From IMG/VR virus record IMGVR_UViG_3300007735_000541, positions 1 to 26,048 of that record: a stretch of DNA of 26,048 nt; one strand, given 5' to 3'. Both the position numbers and the translations under genes were made by a program. Every line of letters begins with the position of its first letter. The first letter of the stretch is position 1. Shown piece by piece: positions 8,011 to 16,544 of the stretch. The stretch is from a virus. The notes under the pieces are model-generated. The model was given only the letters and a program-made list of their open reading frames with translations, ran no database searches and was not told the DNA's origin.

Positions 8011-9840
8011 TTACCCAATCTTCGAATCCATCCACTTACGGATGATTGCCTTTATTTTCGGCTTGTTGCGTATTGATTCAGCAATTCTCTCTCCATACTT
8101 GATGTAGAAGTTTCTTAGGTTATCGGATGCCTTTGTGAGCATCCATTCCCTAAATTGCAACCATTTAGGATTTTCAATACCGTAAACTTCGCGAGCAACC
8201 CAGCACAGAAGACCCGCTGAACCTAGAGCACCAAAACCTCTTGCAAGATCAAAGGCTCCACCAGCAGCCGTTGCAAAATTCTGGAATCCACTTGGCTGCC
8301 TAGAGATCGCACCAACCTGCGCTCCGTAGGTATTAGCCAAATAATTAGCCTGCGATCCGTAAAGGTTCGCAAAGGTATTTGTAAGATTGACAGGAATGCC
8401 TTGATCCACCGCCTGATAAACCGGCTGTGCCGTAGAAGGCTGTTGGTTAAAGCCACCAGGCAAAGCTTGATTGGCTTGGATATAATTCTGGAACGCACCC
8501 TGCTGTGCGCCTGTGCGTGCTTGGCCTAGGTTGTAGATGGAAGGACCACCAGCAATAAATCCAGAGGCTGCACCAAGGCGGTTCTGCAACAACGCATCGC
8601 GGAATGCAATGTCAGACTTGAGTGCGTCAGATGTGTTCTGGCCAGAAGCAAGGAACTGAGTGGCTGCACCATATCGCGCAAGCTTTCGCTGCTCACCAGC
8701 AGCACCAGTTGTTACAGCTTCCTCAACCGCAGGAGCCACGCCAAAGATGTTGCCACGGGCAGTCTGAGCAGCACGCGCGGCCTGCTGGTATTGCCTCTGC
8801 TCCTCTGCACCTAACTGCGAGCCAAGAGCAAGCTGATTGATTGCCTCTTGTTCTAGGTTGCCACGGAGTTGTTCGGCTTGTGCTGACTTTGTTTCTCCGA
8901 TTGGAGCAGTAGCCATCTGGCGATAACGCTGGCCAAGGGCAACAGCCGTTTCATAAGACTTTGGATCAATCTGGCGCAACTGCTGTGTGGCACGCTCTTC
9001 GGGTAGCTGTAAATATTCACGGAAAGAAGTGATTTGGCTTGCGGCTTCGGGTGTGCCAACACCAATAGGCTTAAACTCCTTGATCTGCTTATTGGCTCCA
9101 GTAATAGCTTCAGTAACGCTATTCAAATCCGATTTAAGCTGATCGACATAAACCTTGGAAGAGGTATAGCGAGGATCTCCTGATGGAAGCTGATTAAGTA
9201 GAGATTGCGCTGCGGTAAGCCTTTGCTGAATACCTGCAACCTGCGTGTTGCCCTGTTGCACAATGCTGTTTAAGCGACCAAGTTTAGTTGTGTTATAATC
9301 GTCAAGAATCTGCTGGTCGGATACTTGGAAGTTTAGCTTATTTGCAAGCGGAGATGTTGCAAAATTATTGCCAGAAGAAAGTGCTGTGATTGCTGGATTC
9401 TGTGCCAAGGCAAGCTGTGAAATGCCTCCGCTGATTGCGTCAAGAGCAGAAGCAGAAAGACCTACTGGCAATACTTGAGAGGCCGCGCCAATTGTTGTTC
9501 CAGGTTGGTTGCCACCAGAAAGAGTAGCAATCTGCTGTGCTAATGCGTTTCTTGCGTTTTCTTGGCTTGTGACATCGGCAAGTTTTTTGTCATAATCTGC
9601 GCGAAGCTGGTTTATTGAATTTTGTGTCTTAACATTTTGAGCAGCGTCTCTGGCTTCCTGTTCGCTGCGATATGGATATTGCCCAATCCTATTATTAAAA
9701 TCTGCAACTGATGGAGGCGATGCCTGATATCCAAGGCTTGTATCACGCGATCCACCATTGCGTTCTGGTGTTGTTATGCTTGAAATATTGCCATTTTCAT
9801 CAACACGCCATCCAGCAACTTGACTTGGTTTGTATGCCAT
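8011..9840 (-). CDS. Long helical virion protein with conserved C-terminal CWVAREVYG module
   Basis: This 609-residue protein is rich in Gln and Ala and is mostly helical. Long stretches (about residues 70-130, 170-260 and 290-400) have coiled-coil character. The last 66 residues (544-609) form a distinct module beginning LLCWVAREVYG, then NPKWLQFREWML, and FYIKYGERIAESIRNKPKIK. I recognise this as a tail-end module recurring in unrelated phage structural proteins, and it probably serves as a docking or anchoring element. The position between the neck genes and the giant protein suggests an internal virion (ejection) or neck protein comparable in place, not in sequence, to T7 gp14/gp15. The start ATG lies three bases after the upstream stop. 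Confidence 0.5.
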   Translation of the reverse strand: MAYKPSQVAGWRVDENGNISSITTPERNGGSRDTSLGYQASPPSVADFNNRIGQYPYRSEQEARDAAQNVKTQNSINQLRADYDKKLADVTSQENARNALAQQIATLSGGNQPGTTIGAASQVLPVGLSASALDAISGGISQLALAQNPAITALSSGNNFATSPLANKLNFQVSDQQILDDYNTTKLGRLNSIVQQGNTQVAGIQQRLTAAQSLLNQLPSGDPRYTSSKVYVDQLKSDLNSVTEAITGANKQIKEFKPIGVGTPEAASQITSFREYLQLPEERATQQLRQIDPKSYETAVALGQRYRQMATAPIGETKSAQAEQLRGNLEQEAINQLALGSQLGAEEQRQYQQAARAAQTARGNIFGVAPAVEEAVTTGAAGEQRKLARYGAATQFLASGQNTSDALKSDIAFRDALLQNRLGAASGFIAGGPSIYNLGQARTGAQQGAFQNYIQANQALPGGFNQQPSTAQPVYQAVDQGIPVNLTNTFANLYGSQANYLANTYGAQVGAISRQPSGFQNFATAAGGAFDLARGFGALGSAGLLCWVAREVYGIENPKWLQFREWMLTKASDNLRNFYIKYGERIAESIRNKPKIKAIIRKWMDSKIG

Positions 9841-9843
9841 AAC

Positions 9844-10323
9844 TTAACCTTGTAGCGGAGGATTGGATATGTTGGTTCCAATCGTTCCATAAATATCCTG
9901 CGGAGGCATATTGCGAGGAGCAAATGCCACATTTGGTTCCACGCTCGCATAGGGATTAGCTCCGTATAAACGCTCGAACTGGCGGGTCATTTGCGTTCCC
10001 AATCCTCGGTTTAAGGCATACGCCTGTGGGCTAGTCTCGTAAGACCTTCGCAATCCCTCTAGTGTCCTCTGCGGACCATACTGACGCTCTAGCTGCATCC
10101 CAGCCTGCACGCCTGCTTGCTGGTCTAGGGCGGCTAACTGGCGTTCTAGGGAACGCTGTTGTGGCATATACTGGACGCGAAGTTTGTTTTCCAGAGCAGC
10201 CATCTCTGGTGCTTTTTCAATATATGTTTCTACATTCTTTTTGTAAGCCTCTGAATTAGCCTGTGCCACCGCATTCGGATCGGGCGGAGGAGGAGGTGCA
10301 GGAATAGATGGTGATCCACCCAC
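9844..10323 (-). CDS. Putative internal virion protein, Pro-rich N-terminus
   Basis: The 159-residue protein begins MGGSPSIPAPPPPPDPN, an N-terminus typical of small phage proteins encoded just before ejection-protein genes. It continues with a helical, Gln/Arg/Leu-rich coiled-coil-like middle (about residues 35-110, including LENKLRVQYMPQQRSLERQL). The C-terminal third is Pro/Asn/Tyr-rich and probably extended. No enzymatic motif is visible. The ordering nozzle, 122-residue protein, this protein, then the large helical proteins parallels T7-like genomes, in which genes after the nozzle encode core proteins. I call it structural by context; the N-terminal Gly might be relevant to membrane insertion but nothing proves it. 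Confidence 0.45.
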   Translation of the reverse strand: MGGSPSIPAPPPPPDPNAVAQANSEAYKKNVETYIEKAPEMAALENKLRVQYMPQQRSLERQLAALDQQAGVQAGMQLERQYGPQRTLEGLRRSYETSPQAYALNRGLGTQMTRQFERLYGANPYASVEPNVAFAPRNMPPQDIYGTIGTNISNPPLQG

Positions 10324-10327
10324 GGCG

Positions 10328-10696
10328 TTAAACCCTAGCCTTTCGCATAAATGTCATATAGTCGTAACTCCTTGGTTTACCAGAACGATTAAATGTGATC
10401 CGCTTGCGAGGACCAAAACGCTCCCATAGGAGCAACAGCAAGCATCGTAAGGATTTAGCACCTTTTGAGGAGATAGTCAAATCAACAAACACATTCTCAC
10501 CATCCTCGCTATGCACATAATGGTCAGGCTTTTGCCCATCCTTGACGCACCTAGCCAGAGCTACCCCAGCAATACCATCCTCATCCCTAACAATCCCGAC
10601 CATCCCCTGTTTCTCAAACCATCCGAACCAATCAGCTAGGTTAGGCCACATAGCCTCTGGAACACTGCTCTGCTCAATATACTCCACAGCCGTCAT
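10328..10696 (-). CDS. Putative GNAT-like / gp13-like phage protein
   Basis: This 122-residue protein has no firm family match. The pattern [19 protein letters not shown], then a Trp-rich helix, [21 protein letters not shown] and [25 protein letters not shown] is reminiscent of an acetyltransferase-like fold: a central beta hairpin, an acyl-CoA-loop-like turn at SSKGAKSL, and a following helix. In T7-type phages a gene at the same place (gp13) encodes a small protein required for assembly of virion internal components. Its ATG overlaps the nozzle stop (ATGA), indicating coupled translation. Residue-level support for an active transferase is lacking, so treat the name as a suggestion from order and fold pattern. 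Confidence 0.4.
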   Translation of the reverse strand: MTAVEYIEQSSVPEAMWPNLADWFGWFEKQGMVGIVRDEDGIAGVALARCVKDGQKPDHYVHSEDGENVFVDLTISSKGAKSLRCLLLLLWERFGPRKRITFNRSGKPRSYDYMTFMRKARV

Positions 10697-12510
10697 ATAT
10701 TCTTTTGCACCTCGATTGTGTCGGGGTTGGCAGCAAGCATAATTTGCTTAATCGAAAGCTTCCTAGCTGGAGCTTCCATCTTAAACTTCATATTACGCCA
10801 CTTCTGATAAGACCTAAGACTATCAGCCCTAAAGTTGTAGGTCTGAGCCGAAAGCGTTGCTGGGAGCGTGAATGGCAGAGTCAATCCTCCTGGTGTCGAT
10901 GTGTCAACATTTGTCCCAATTGTCACATACTGAGAATCGGTTTCCCGCTTCATCCCTATTGTGCATCCAGTAGCCGTAGAATAATAAAACTCCATCTCAT
11001 AGTGCGACCCATACTTCTTTGAAATCCTATCGTCAAAATCGTAAGCCTTGGTCACAACGTAAGATGTATACGAGGTTCCGTAGTCCTTAAATTCGGTATT
11101 GCCATCACCCTGTAGGTCTGGGTCAAGATAATCGTAAAGATGCCCAACCTGCCCTGTAGGACTACCAATTGCAAGCTTTACGCAGTTTGTGGAGTACCCG
11201 CCAGAGAAGTTAGTCTTTGTCATTGCACTTGCGGCTATAGACCATAATCCCTCAAACGATCCAAACAGCGTGTTGTAAACAAGCACATAATTGCAGGTTG
11301 TCGAGTTGTCCAGAGGAAGAGCCAGATAATACCTGTTATTGTGGAACGCAGCGTTTGCAGAACCAATATAACCCCTATTTATTCTTGCTATTACATTCTT
11401 GACTTGCTCGGTAAGAGTTGGGCCTACTGTGTAGAAATCATCAGCTGCTGACCTTACAACGCTTCTTATTCCGTCATTAGACAGGAATAATACATCCTTA
11501 TTTGTGAAAATTGCAGACCCAGATGCTTGACATCCAACCTTGTCGTTAACCAACCTTACAGTCCATCCAGCAGCAGTTGTTGCTGTGGGGTCGACAGTAA
11601 CCAGGTAAATCTTGTTTGGCTTGAAAACAAGCAATTCAAAGTCAAAGAATGGCTGGATGGCAATAATGTCTTCGCCGTCATTACCTCCGACAACAATTGT
11701 ATTTGTTGTTTTCCATACTTCAGCATCAAGAATGTCTGACGCATAAAGCGTGTTTCGGTTTGCTCCAGTTCCTACGGCAAACAAGCGATTAGTAAACTGC
11801 CGAATGAGCCGAAGGCCAGAAGGCGCGAGAGCAGAAATGCTCGCTGTGGCTGTTGCGCTAGATCCACCCCCGCCAGTAATTGTAACCGTAGGTGCTGAAG
11901 TATATCCCGATCCAGCGTTTGTAACGGTAATGGCAGACACCTTATTTGATACAACTGTTGCAACCGCTGTGGCTGTCGTTCCGTAGGTTAGGCTTGGCGC
12001 GCTAATTGTTACTGTTGGTGCTGATGTATATCCTGTTCCATCATTTGTAACTGTAATAGAAAGAACGCTTGTTCCCTGTCTGTAATAACTTGTTCCATCA
12101 GTAAAGGATAGATTGCTTGCTCCGTCAGTATAATAGAGCTTGTTGTTAAACTGTGAAAAACTTACGCTAACAGCCCCGCTTGTTACGGTTCCAGCAGTAG
12201 TTCCAAAGCTTGTTGAGCTTGTGGAGTTAAATAACTTTCCGTTGCACGCCACAACAATTCGCTCAATGTCAGGCGTATCAAAATAGTGCATCCCTTGAAT
12301 TCCTGATCCACTTGAAACGTTTGCAGATACTTGTTCAATCCCTTGCCTAGTCTGGAGGATTCCAGACGGGCTGATTGTCATATTGTAAATATCGCTGGCT
12401 TGGTTGTTGCCAATTAGGCTTGGAGAAATTCCAGAAGCTTGCCCACCCTCAAAGCTGGAAGATCCAGCAATTGACAGTACATCGTCTGTTGTGTCTATGT
12501 AGTAAGGCAT
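10693..12510 (-). CDS. Tail tubular protein B / nozzle (T7 gp12-like)
   Basis: At 605 residues this protein has the beta-rich make-up of podoviral nozzle (stabilisation/tail tubular B) proteins. Visible propeller-like motifs include [24 protein letters not shown] near the N-terminus, [77 protein letters not shown] and [15 protein letters not shown]. It would form the distal tail tube below the adaptor and gate DNA exit. An apparent insertion at residues about 148-226 carries two copies of a [12 protein letters not shown] repeat. The gene follows the adaptor by 11 bases with AAGGAAGG upstream of the ATG, and it overlaps the next gene by four bases. Confidence 0.75.
   Translation of the reverse strand: MPYYIDTTDDVLSIAGSSSFEGGQASGISPSLIGNNQASDIYNMTISPSGILQTRQGIEQVSANVSSGSGIQGMHYFDTPDIERIVVACNGKLFNSTSSTSFGTTAGTVTSGAVSVSFSQFNNKLYYTDGASNLSFTDGTSYYRQGTSVLSITVTNDGTGYTSAPTVTISAPSLTYGTTATAVATVVSNKVSAITVTNAGSGYTSAPTVTITGGGGSSATATASISALAPSGLRLIRQFTNRLFAVGTGANRNTLYASDILDAEVWKTTNTIVVGGNDGEDIIAIQPFFDFELLVFKPNKIYLVTVDPTATTAAGWTVRLVNDKVGCQASGSAIFTNKDVLFLSNDGIRSVVRSAADDFYTVGPTLTEQVKNVIARINRGYIGSANAAFHNNRYYLALPLDNSTTCNYVLVYNTLFGSFEGLWSIAASAMTKTNFSGGYSTNCVKLAIGSPTGQVGHLYDYLDPDLQGDGNTEFKDYGTSYTSYVVTKAYDFDDRISKKYGSHYEMEFYYSTATGCTIGMKRETDSQYVTIGTNVDTSTPGGLTLPFTLPATLSAQTYNFRADSLRSYQKWRNMKFKMEAPARKLSIKQIMLAANPDTIEVQKNI
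11833..12069 (-). repeat. Two-copy [11 protein letters not shown] repeat insertion in the nozzle gene
   Basis: Residues about 150-170 ([19 protein letters not shown]) and 192-212 ([19 protein letters not shown]) of the nozzle protein are near-identical units 42 residues apart, followed by Thr/Ala-rich linkers. Such units occur widely in phage and cyanobacterial surface proteins and are probably small beta modules. Here they interrupt the propeller-like body between [11 protein letters not shown] and [15 protein letters not shown] and are likely surface-exposed decorations. Confidence 0.6.
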
Positions 12511-12521
12511 AACGCCTTCCT

Positions 12522-13220
12522 TTAAGCCGAGAACATTTCTTCTATTGTTAATTCACCTAAACTTTGAGGAGTGATCTGCTTCACGCCACCAACCTGGCTC
12601 AACTCGTAGTTAGCCATAGCTGCAAGGTCAGAGTTCGCCCCCTGCGTAATTACCTGCGCCTTTGTGTACTGGCGTTCACGCTCAAGTGCATCTGCGTGGG
12701 TCAAGGCAAGAACCAAGTGATGAACGTGAGGCAATCGAAGTTCGTCACCAAGAGCGTCCGTGGACGGAGGAAAGTCAACTATGTAGTTAGTGCGAGTAAT
12801 ACATTTCAACTTCTCGACTACGCGAAGAGGAATTGTTCCAGATGTGGCAAGCCTTGGGTAAAGGTTTAGCTGTGCAACACCACTGCTGTTCCTTCCTGTA
12901 AAATGGTAGGTATCTGGATCGCCAGTACGAGCATCGTCAAGCAAGCCTGGGTCTTGGCTTACAATCGTTGCTAGGTCAATCGGGTCAACCTCGGTGTCAT
13001 TGTAGGCAACCGAAAGAGGTGTTTCGACATTTGTTCCGAGAGTGATTGTCCTGTTTGTGCCAACCGAATAGGTGGAGTTGGTTACAGTCTCACGCCAAGG
13101 CGCAAAGTCCCATACGCGCCGATAGGCCAAGCTTGCTGATTTCTGCAAGAAGGTAAGTGTGTCGGCATCGGTTTTGCCAACCTTCTCGCCTGCGTATTGA
13201 GCGATTTCGGTTAGGGTCAA
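12522..13220 (-). CDS. Tail tubular protein A / head-tail adaptor (T7 gp11-like)
   Basis: This 232-residue protein matches the pattern of podoviral adaptor (tail tubular A) proteins. The N-terminal helix [14 protein letters not shown] is followed by [22 protein letters not shown], where the phrase up to W-RE is characteristic. A beta region ([34 protein letters not shown]) follows, then a C-terminal helix with [25 protein letters not shown]. It would connect the portal to the nozzle. The start is TTG, supported by GGAG five bases upstream that lies inside the end of the fibre gene, and by a four-base TTGA overlap with the fibre stop. It is immediately upstream of the nozzle, as expected. Confidence 0.75.
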   Translation of the reverse strand: MTLTEIAQYAGEKVGKTDADTLTFLQKSASLAYRRVWDFAPWRETVTNSTYSVGTNRTITLGTNVETPLSVAYNDTEVDPIDLATIVSQDPGLLDDARTGDPDTYHFTGRNSSGVAQLNLYPRLATSGTIPLRVVEKLKCITRTNYIVDFPPSTDALGDELRLPHVHHLVLALTHADALERERQYTKAQVITQGANSDLAAMANYELSQVGGVKQITPQSLGELTIEEMFSA

Positions 13221-14266
13221 GCTGCCTCCAGAGCTGTAACTTTAGCTTCGAGAGTTTCAATCTTTGCAATGGCCTCTTTAAGTGCAGCGGTTAGAAGAGG
13301 GACAATCTTGGATTGATCAATGCCCTGATAGATTGGATTTCCATCTGCATCAACTGCATCTTTTTCTCCAATTACGGCCTCTCGGACAATTGCCTTAGCC
13401 TCGTGAGCAACAAAACCATCAACCTTATTTCCGTTTTCATTTGTTTTCCAATTAAAACGATATACTGGCAATTGCTTGATTCGCTCTATTCCATTAGAAA
13501 TTGGCTCAAGATTTGTTTTTAATCTGTAATCTGATGATGTTACATAAGAAGTTGCACTTGCAGTTACTTCAATGCCTCCGACTTTTGTTCCAGAATAATA
13601 AAATGCAGCAGCAAACCTAGTTCCAGCCCCAGTTATTGAGTTTGTAGTTATTGGAGTTGTAGAGGCTCCGCCACCTGCGGCTTCTACTGTAAATTTTCCT
13701 ATTGCTGTTGTCGTCCCAATCCCAACATTACCACTCGCATCCTTATAAATCTGCCCACTTCCAATGTTAACTACGTTGGTTGATCCTGTGATTGTACCAA
13801 GGAATGTAGATGTCGTTGCGGAAAGATTGGTAATTGTTCCGTTGGTAACAACCTCGTTGGTTGATGTTGTAGTTCCAGTTGTGAGGGTTGGAATTGTGCC
13901 AGTAGTAATTGTCGCTGCTGTTGATGTGGTAGTTCCAAATGTGCCAGTTTGAATCGTTCCAGTAGTAATTGTCGCTGCTGTTGATGTAGTTGTTCCAAAT
14001 GTACCAGTTGGAATTAGAGCAGTTGTAATAGTTCCAGACGTAAATATTCCAGCAGTTCCAGTAGTCGTTCCAGCCGTAAGTGTTGGAATCGTTCCGAGCG
14101 TAATGCTTGCCGTGCTTGCAGTAAAATTAGCAATCGTTCCAGTGGTACTATTCAGCGAAAGGTTAGACGTAGGCACAGCATCGGCCACCAACGCATTAAG
14201 TTTAGCAGCCGTTACGTCATTGGTAACGCCGTCTGTGAATGAAGTTCCTGCTGTGAAATTTGCCAT
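13217..14266 (-). CDS. Tail fibre with peptidase S74 intramolecular chaperone
   Basis: In this 349-residue protein, residues about 40-160 are Thr-rich repeats ending in short NIGSGQIYKDASGNVGIGTTT, a signature strand pattern of phage fibres. The C-terminus carries the S74 auto-processing chaperone, starting SSDYRLKTNLEPISNGIERIK. Ser245 and Lys250 form the expected catalytic dyad, and cleavage would fall just before Ser245, releasing a chaperone fragment of about 105 residues. The conserved VDGFVAHEA and DQSKIVPLLTAALKEA motifs follow, then a terminal coiled coil. The trimeric fibre probably binds the host surface. The gene immediately precedes the adaptor, with coupled translation. Confidence 0.85.
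   Translation of the reverse strand: MANFTAGTSFTDGVTNDVTAAKLNALVADAVPTSNLSLNSTTGTIANFTASTASITLGTIPTLTAGTTTGTAGIFTSGTITTALIPTGTFGTTTSTAATITTGTIQTGTFGTTTSTAATITTGTIPTLTTGTTTSTNEVVTNGTITNLSATTSTFLGTITGSTNVVNIGSGQIYKDASGNVGIGTTTAIGKFTVEAAGGGASTTPITTNSITGAGTRFAAAFYYSGTKVGGIEVTASATSYVTSSDYRLKTNLEPISNGIERIKQLPVYRFNWKTNENGNKVDGFVAHEAKAIVREAVIGEKDAVDADGNPIYQGIDQSKIVPLLTAALKEAIAKIETLEAKVTALEAA
13838..14017 (-). repeat. 60-bp tandem repeats in tail-fibre gene
   Basis: Three consecutive 20-residue units occupy residues about 85-144: IPTGTFGTTTSTAATITTGT, then the same with IQ for IP, then a diverged IPTLTTGTTTSTNEVVTNGT. At DNA level, stretches such as AGTAATTGTCGCTGCTG recur exactly 60 bases apart (13901 and 13961). 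A diverged related unit lies at residues 60-79. The exact DNA identity suggests recent duplication, and copy number could vary between relatives and change fibre length. Confidence 0.8.
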
Positions 14267-14277
14267 TGTATAATCTC

Positions 14278-14526
14278 CTATCCGTTAAAACGGTTTTTCA
14301 AGACATCCCAGGCCATTGAGCAAACAAGCCCGATTAGCCCAGCTACAGCCAGAACCTTAGTTCGAAGATGTTCCAGCGCACCTAATCTATTAGCAACATC
14401 CCCGTGAAAAGCAAGTGACCTTTCGATCATTGAGATCAGCGTCATCTGGCGTTCTTCCATTCTTGCAAGTCGCTCTGATACGTTAGCAACCTTGTCCCTA
14501 AGATCCGAAACTTCATCAAGACTCAC
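14278..14526 (-). CDS. Coiled-coil protein with C-terminal membrane segment (holin/XhlA-like)
   Basis: This 82-residue protein has an N-terminal heptad-patterned helix (LRDKVANVSERLARMEERQMTL) and a single hydrophobic segment at about residues 59-76 (VLAVAGLIGLVCSMAW), then a short charged tail. That layout resembles phage XhlA-type haemolysin or holin-associated proteins, and also small coiled-coil membrane anchors found near tail fibres. The start is GTG, with GGAGG about 9 bases upstream, and it overlaps the upstream gene by 11 bases. It may act in lysis or in virion-membrane interaction. Since a separate holin-like gene exists at 22488-22658, its exact role is open. Confidence 0.55.
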   Translation of the reverse strand: MSLDEVSDLRDKVANVSERLARMEERQMTLISMIERSLAFHGDVANRLGALEHLRTKVLAVAGLIGLVCSMAWDVLKNRFNG

Positions 14527-14794
14527 GACCTTTACCCTCCAGATACTTTAACGCTACAGCCAGATGGACAACGGCATCCACAATCTCGTCCCGATCTCGA
14601 CCTTCTTCTACAATCCGCTTGATGCTTCTGTTGACAGATAGGAGATGCTTTACCTTGCCAATGTACTTGGTCTCCTTGACCATATTGTTGTTCTCCACGG
14701 CAAACTTTAACGCCTCCTTGAAACAAGCGTATTCCTTCCCCGTCATTAAGAAACGCAAACTCAAATTGGTCAGCCACATGGCGATGCGTTTCAT
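14516..14794 (-). CDS. Small helical protein of unknown function
   Basis: The 92-residue protein is not recognised. It starts MKRIAMWLTNLSLRFLMTGKEY, a basic amphipathic N-terminus with weak hydrophobic character, followed by charged helices (IGKVKHLLSVNRSIKRIVEEG, then DEIVDAVVHLAVALKYLEG). The ATG overlaps the stop of the upstream 39-residue lipoprotein by four bases (ATGA), and its end overlaps the next gene by 11 bases. That nesting supports it as the real frame; a competing 96-residue reading in another frame (14532-14822) has Cys/Arg-rich, non-protein-like composition. It belongs to a three-gene cluster with the lipoprotein and the coiled-coil membrane protein, so an envelope-related role is plausible. 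Confidence 0.5.
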   Translation of the reverse strand: MKRIAMWLTNLSLRFLMTGKEYACFKEALKFAVENNNMVKETKYIGKVKHLLSVNRSIKRIVEEGRDRDEIVDAVVHLAVALKYLEGKGRES

Positions 14795-14910
14795 TTGACA
14801 TTACCAGCATCTTCTGCGGCACCCATATCGGAATAGCGAGGAAGGGCGTTGTTGTCAGTGTGCTTCGGCGAGCAGGAGCAGAGCAAGAGGGTGAGGAGGA
14901 GGAGGGGCAT
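14791..14910 (-). CDS. 39-residue lipoprotein
   Basis: A short open frame encodes MPLLLLTLLLCSCSPKH followed by a polar tail rich in Asp, Asn and Ala that ends DAGNVK. The leucine-only hydrophobic run followed by Cys at positions 11 and 13 reads as a minimal lipoprotein signal (LLLC or LCSC), giving a mature lipopeptide of under 30 residues, as in tiny phage lipoproteins of the Rz1 class. Its stop overlaps the next start (ATGA), and it begins one base after the upstream gene stop, filling the only gap in this part of the operon. No Pro-rich region is present, so the o-spanin assignment is uncertain. Confidence 0.55.
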   Translation of the reverse strand: MPLLLLTLLLCSCSPKHTDNNALPRYSDMGAAEDAGNVK

Positions 14911-14911
14911 T

Positions 14912-15727
14912 TTATATAACTCTTGCAAGCGTGTTCATTAGGGTTGTGATTCGTGAATCTAAAAGAGCCAAATCAATGTTTGTTCCAAGCGAATAAAAAG
15001 ACATTCTGGCATCACTATATTGAGCAGAAGCACCATTATTAAAAACAGCTATTGCACCAGAAGCAAGTGTGGTAGATGTTAAGCCACTTATTGTATTTGT
15101 TTGTGAACTTCTAATTACTGTATTTGTAGATGAATTTCTTGAATGACCCTTAAATCCAATTGTTGTTCCTTCTCCTGTAATTGTTGCTCCTCCTGTTGGC
15201 GAACTTCTATTTTTTATATTTAAGTTTCCAGTAGTATTACTTAACATCCAAAGTCTCCCACCAATAGCAACCGATTGACCCATAAACATTCTTGCTACTG
15301 TTGCTGAAATTGTTGGTGCTTGAGTTACATAGCAAGAAATGTGCGTGTTGTCTTGTGGAAATGATGCATTTGTATTGTTGTATGAAGTAGAAATAAATTT
15401 TGTTGATGCGTCTCCAAGCAATCCAAGAGTTCTGCTGTAATCGCCAGAAACAAAGTTGTTGTTTGTAGGTGCGTTTCCAACCATAGGAGTAATTGCCCCT
15501 GCTACCGTTTTTGCCCCAGCCATAATGCAAGAGGCTACAAGTGAAGTCCAGATTCCGTCAGCTTTGCATCCAAGAACAAAAGCGTTAATAGCTCCTCGAA
15601 CTTGTGATTCAAGTCTCTGCCCATCTGCGGCCTCAACTCGCAGAATGTAATCCCTTGCGTCTGGATCGAATAATCTGTTTTTAATTCGATTAATAGGCAA
15701 CGGTTCAACTGCCGAAAATAATGGCAT
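14912..15727 (-). CDS. Putative receptor-binding tail protein, lectin-like
   Basis: The 271-residue protein has a recognisable phage tail-protein N-terminus: FDPDARDYILRVEAADGQRLE, INAFVLGCKADGIW, ASCIMAGAKTVAGAITPMVG and NNNFVSGDYSRTLGLLGDASTKFI. This segment recurs in many environmental phage tail-spike or fibre proteins. The rest is a beta-rich Ser/Thr/Asn region (for example HISCYVTQAP, RLWMLSNTTGNLNIKNR, FYSLGTNIDLALLDSRITTLMNTLA) that fits a concanavalin-A/LamG-like jelly roll. It most likely helps bind the host surface. It lies between small virion genes and the tiny lipoprotein cluster. The fold assignment is inferred from pattern only. Confidence 0.55.
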   Translation of the reverse strand: MPLFSAVEPLPINRIKNRLFDPDARDYILRVEAADGQRLESQVRGAINAFVLGCKADGIWTSLVASCIMAGAKTVAGAITPMVGNAPTNNNFVSGDYSRTLGLLGDASTKFISTSYNNTNASFPQDNTHISCYVTQAPTISATVARMFMGQSVAIGGRLWMLSNTTGNLNIKNRSSPTGGATITGEGTTIGFKGHSRNSSTNTVIRSSQTNTISGLTSTTLASGAIAVFNNGASAQYSDARMSFYSLGTNIDLALLDSRITTLMNTLARVI

Positions 15728-15737
15728 AGCCTAATTC

Positions 15738-16292
15738 CTAACTGATTTGCGTAACTCTTGCAGTTCCAGCCGTTGCAAATATGCCACCAACCAATCCAGT
15801 GTAATTAAATGGAACTTCGTAGTAATCTCCAGAAGAAAGGCGAACTGTGTAGGATGACGTACTTGCCGTTGCTGTGCCTAGCAGAACGTGGAGATTCCCT
15901 GCACCTTCGTTAAAAATAGTACAACCAAGCCTGTTAGTGTTTGCTGTTACAATCGTTCCGTAGGTAGTGCTTGTAAATGTAGTCGGACCAGTTCCGCCAG
16001 TTGTTGCCTGAGCTTCTTTTACAGGAAGTCCATTTGTGCTTGATAAAATACTAAACAATTCACTTGAAGTATTATAATATCCAAGTTGTACACCGTTCCC
16101 AGGTGCATTATTTCCGTTATCAATGGCAATATCCATCTGTCCTGAAAGAGCCGCACCATTGTCAAGTTTTATTCCATCAGCAACGTCTGCTTGTAGAGTT
16201 GTTAGCAATGCCTCAATGTCCGTTAAATTGGCATTGATGGACATTGTCCCGCCACTAAGGGCATCAATAATAGCATTCCACTGGCGGCCCAT
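15738..16292 (-). CDS. Putative structural protein (184 aa), beta-rich
   Basis: Not a named family. The N-terminal part is helical (MGRQWNAIIDALSGGTMSINANLTDIEALLTTLQADV); the C-terminal part is a beta-sandwich-like region with TNRLGCTIFNEGAGNLHVLLGTATASTSSYTVRLSSGDYYEVP, a pattern seen in phage minor head or tail decoration proteins that bear a generic NEG-type strand. The composition (Thr, Gly, Asn) matches neighbouring virion proteins. It lies 10 bases downstream of the 78-residue gene product's stop and 10 bases upstream of the lectin-like tail gene, so it is co-transcribed. The function is inferred as structural from context. Confidence 0.5.
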   Translation of the reverse strand: MGRQWNAIIDALSGGTMSINANLTDIEALLTTLQADVADGIKLDNGAALSGQMDIAIDNGNNAPGNGVQLGYYNTSSELFSILSSTNGLPVKEAQATTGGTGPTTFTSTTYGTIVTANTNRLGCTIFNEGAGNLHVLLGTATASTSSYTVRLSSGDYYEVPFNYTGLVGGIFATAGTARVTQIS

Positions 16293-16303
16293 TTTAGGAC
16301 TCC

Positions 16304-16540
16304 TTAATCTTTGCGATTGTAGATTGCCATCGCGCCACCCGTCAAACGAACTTCGTCAATGTCACCATAAACTGTGACACCAGCCGAATATGTCGCTGCC
16401 GTGGTAGCACCACTAATAACAAGGGTAGCTGTGGATAATGTAAGAGCAGTTACCGCATCGTAGCTTCCAGTATTAGTGGAAGCTGACGATGCGATAATTG
16501 TCCCACCATTACCAAGCGTAAGGCGAGATAAGAGTCGCAT
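16304..16540 (-). CDS. Small beta-rich protein, probable virion component
   Basis: The 78-residue protein begins MRLLSRLTLGNGGTIIAS and continues with a Thr/Ser/Ala-rich stretch, ending EVRLTGGAMAIYNRKD. No Cys, no membrane segment and no recognised domain is present. It starts four bases after the stop of the preceding 64-residue gene and shares its Ser/Thr/Gly-rich composition. It may be a small tail or head decoration protein; the name is based on context alone. Confidence 0.45.
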   Translation of the reverse strand: MRLLSRLTLGNGGTIIASSASTNTGSYDAVTALTLSTATLVISGATTAATYSAGVTVYGDIDEVRLTGGAMAIYNRKD

Positions 16541-16544
16541 ACAA

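Noticed and set aside
13838-14017. Repeated 60-bp units considered as a CRISPR array
   Set aside because: The units are directly adjacent with no unique spacers and encode a continuous protein repeat.
14532-14822. 96-residue minus-strand frame overlapping the 92-residue gene
   Set aside because: Its C-terminal part is Cys/Arg-rich and unnatural, while the competing frame is coupled by ATGA to the lipoprotein upstream and to the next gene downstream.
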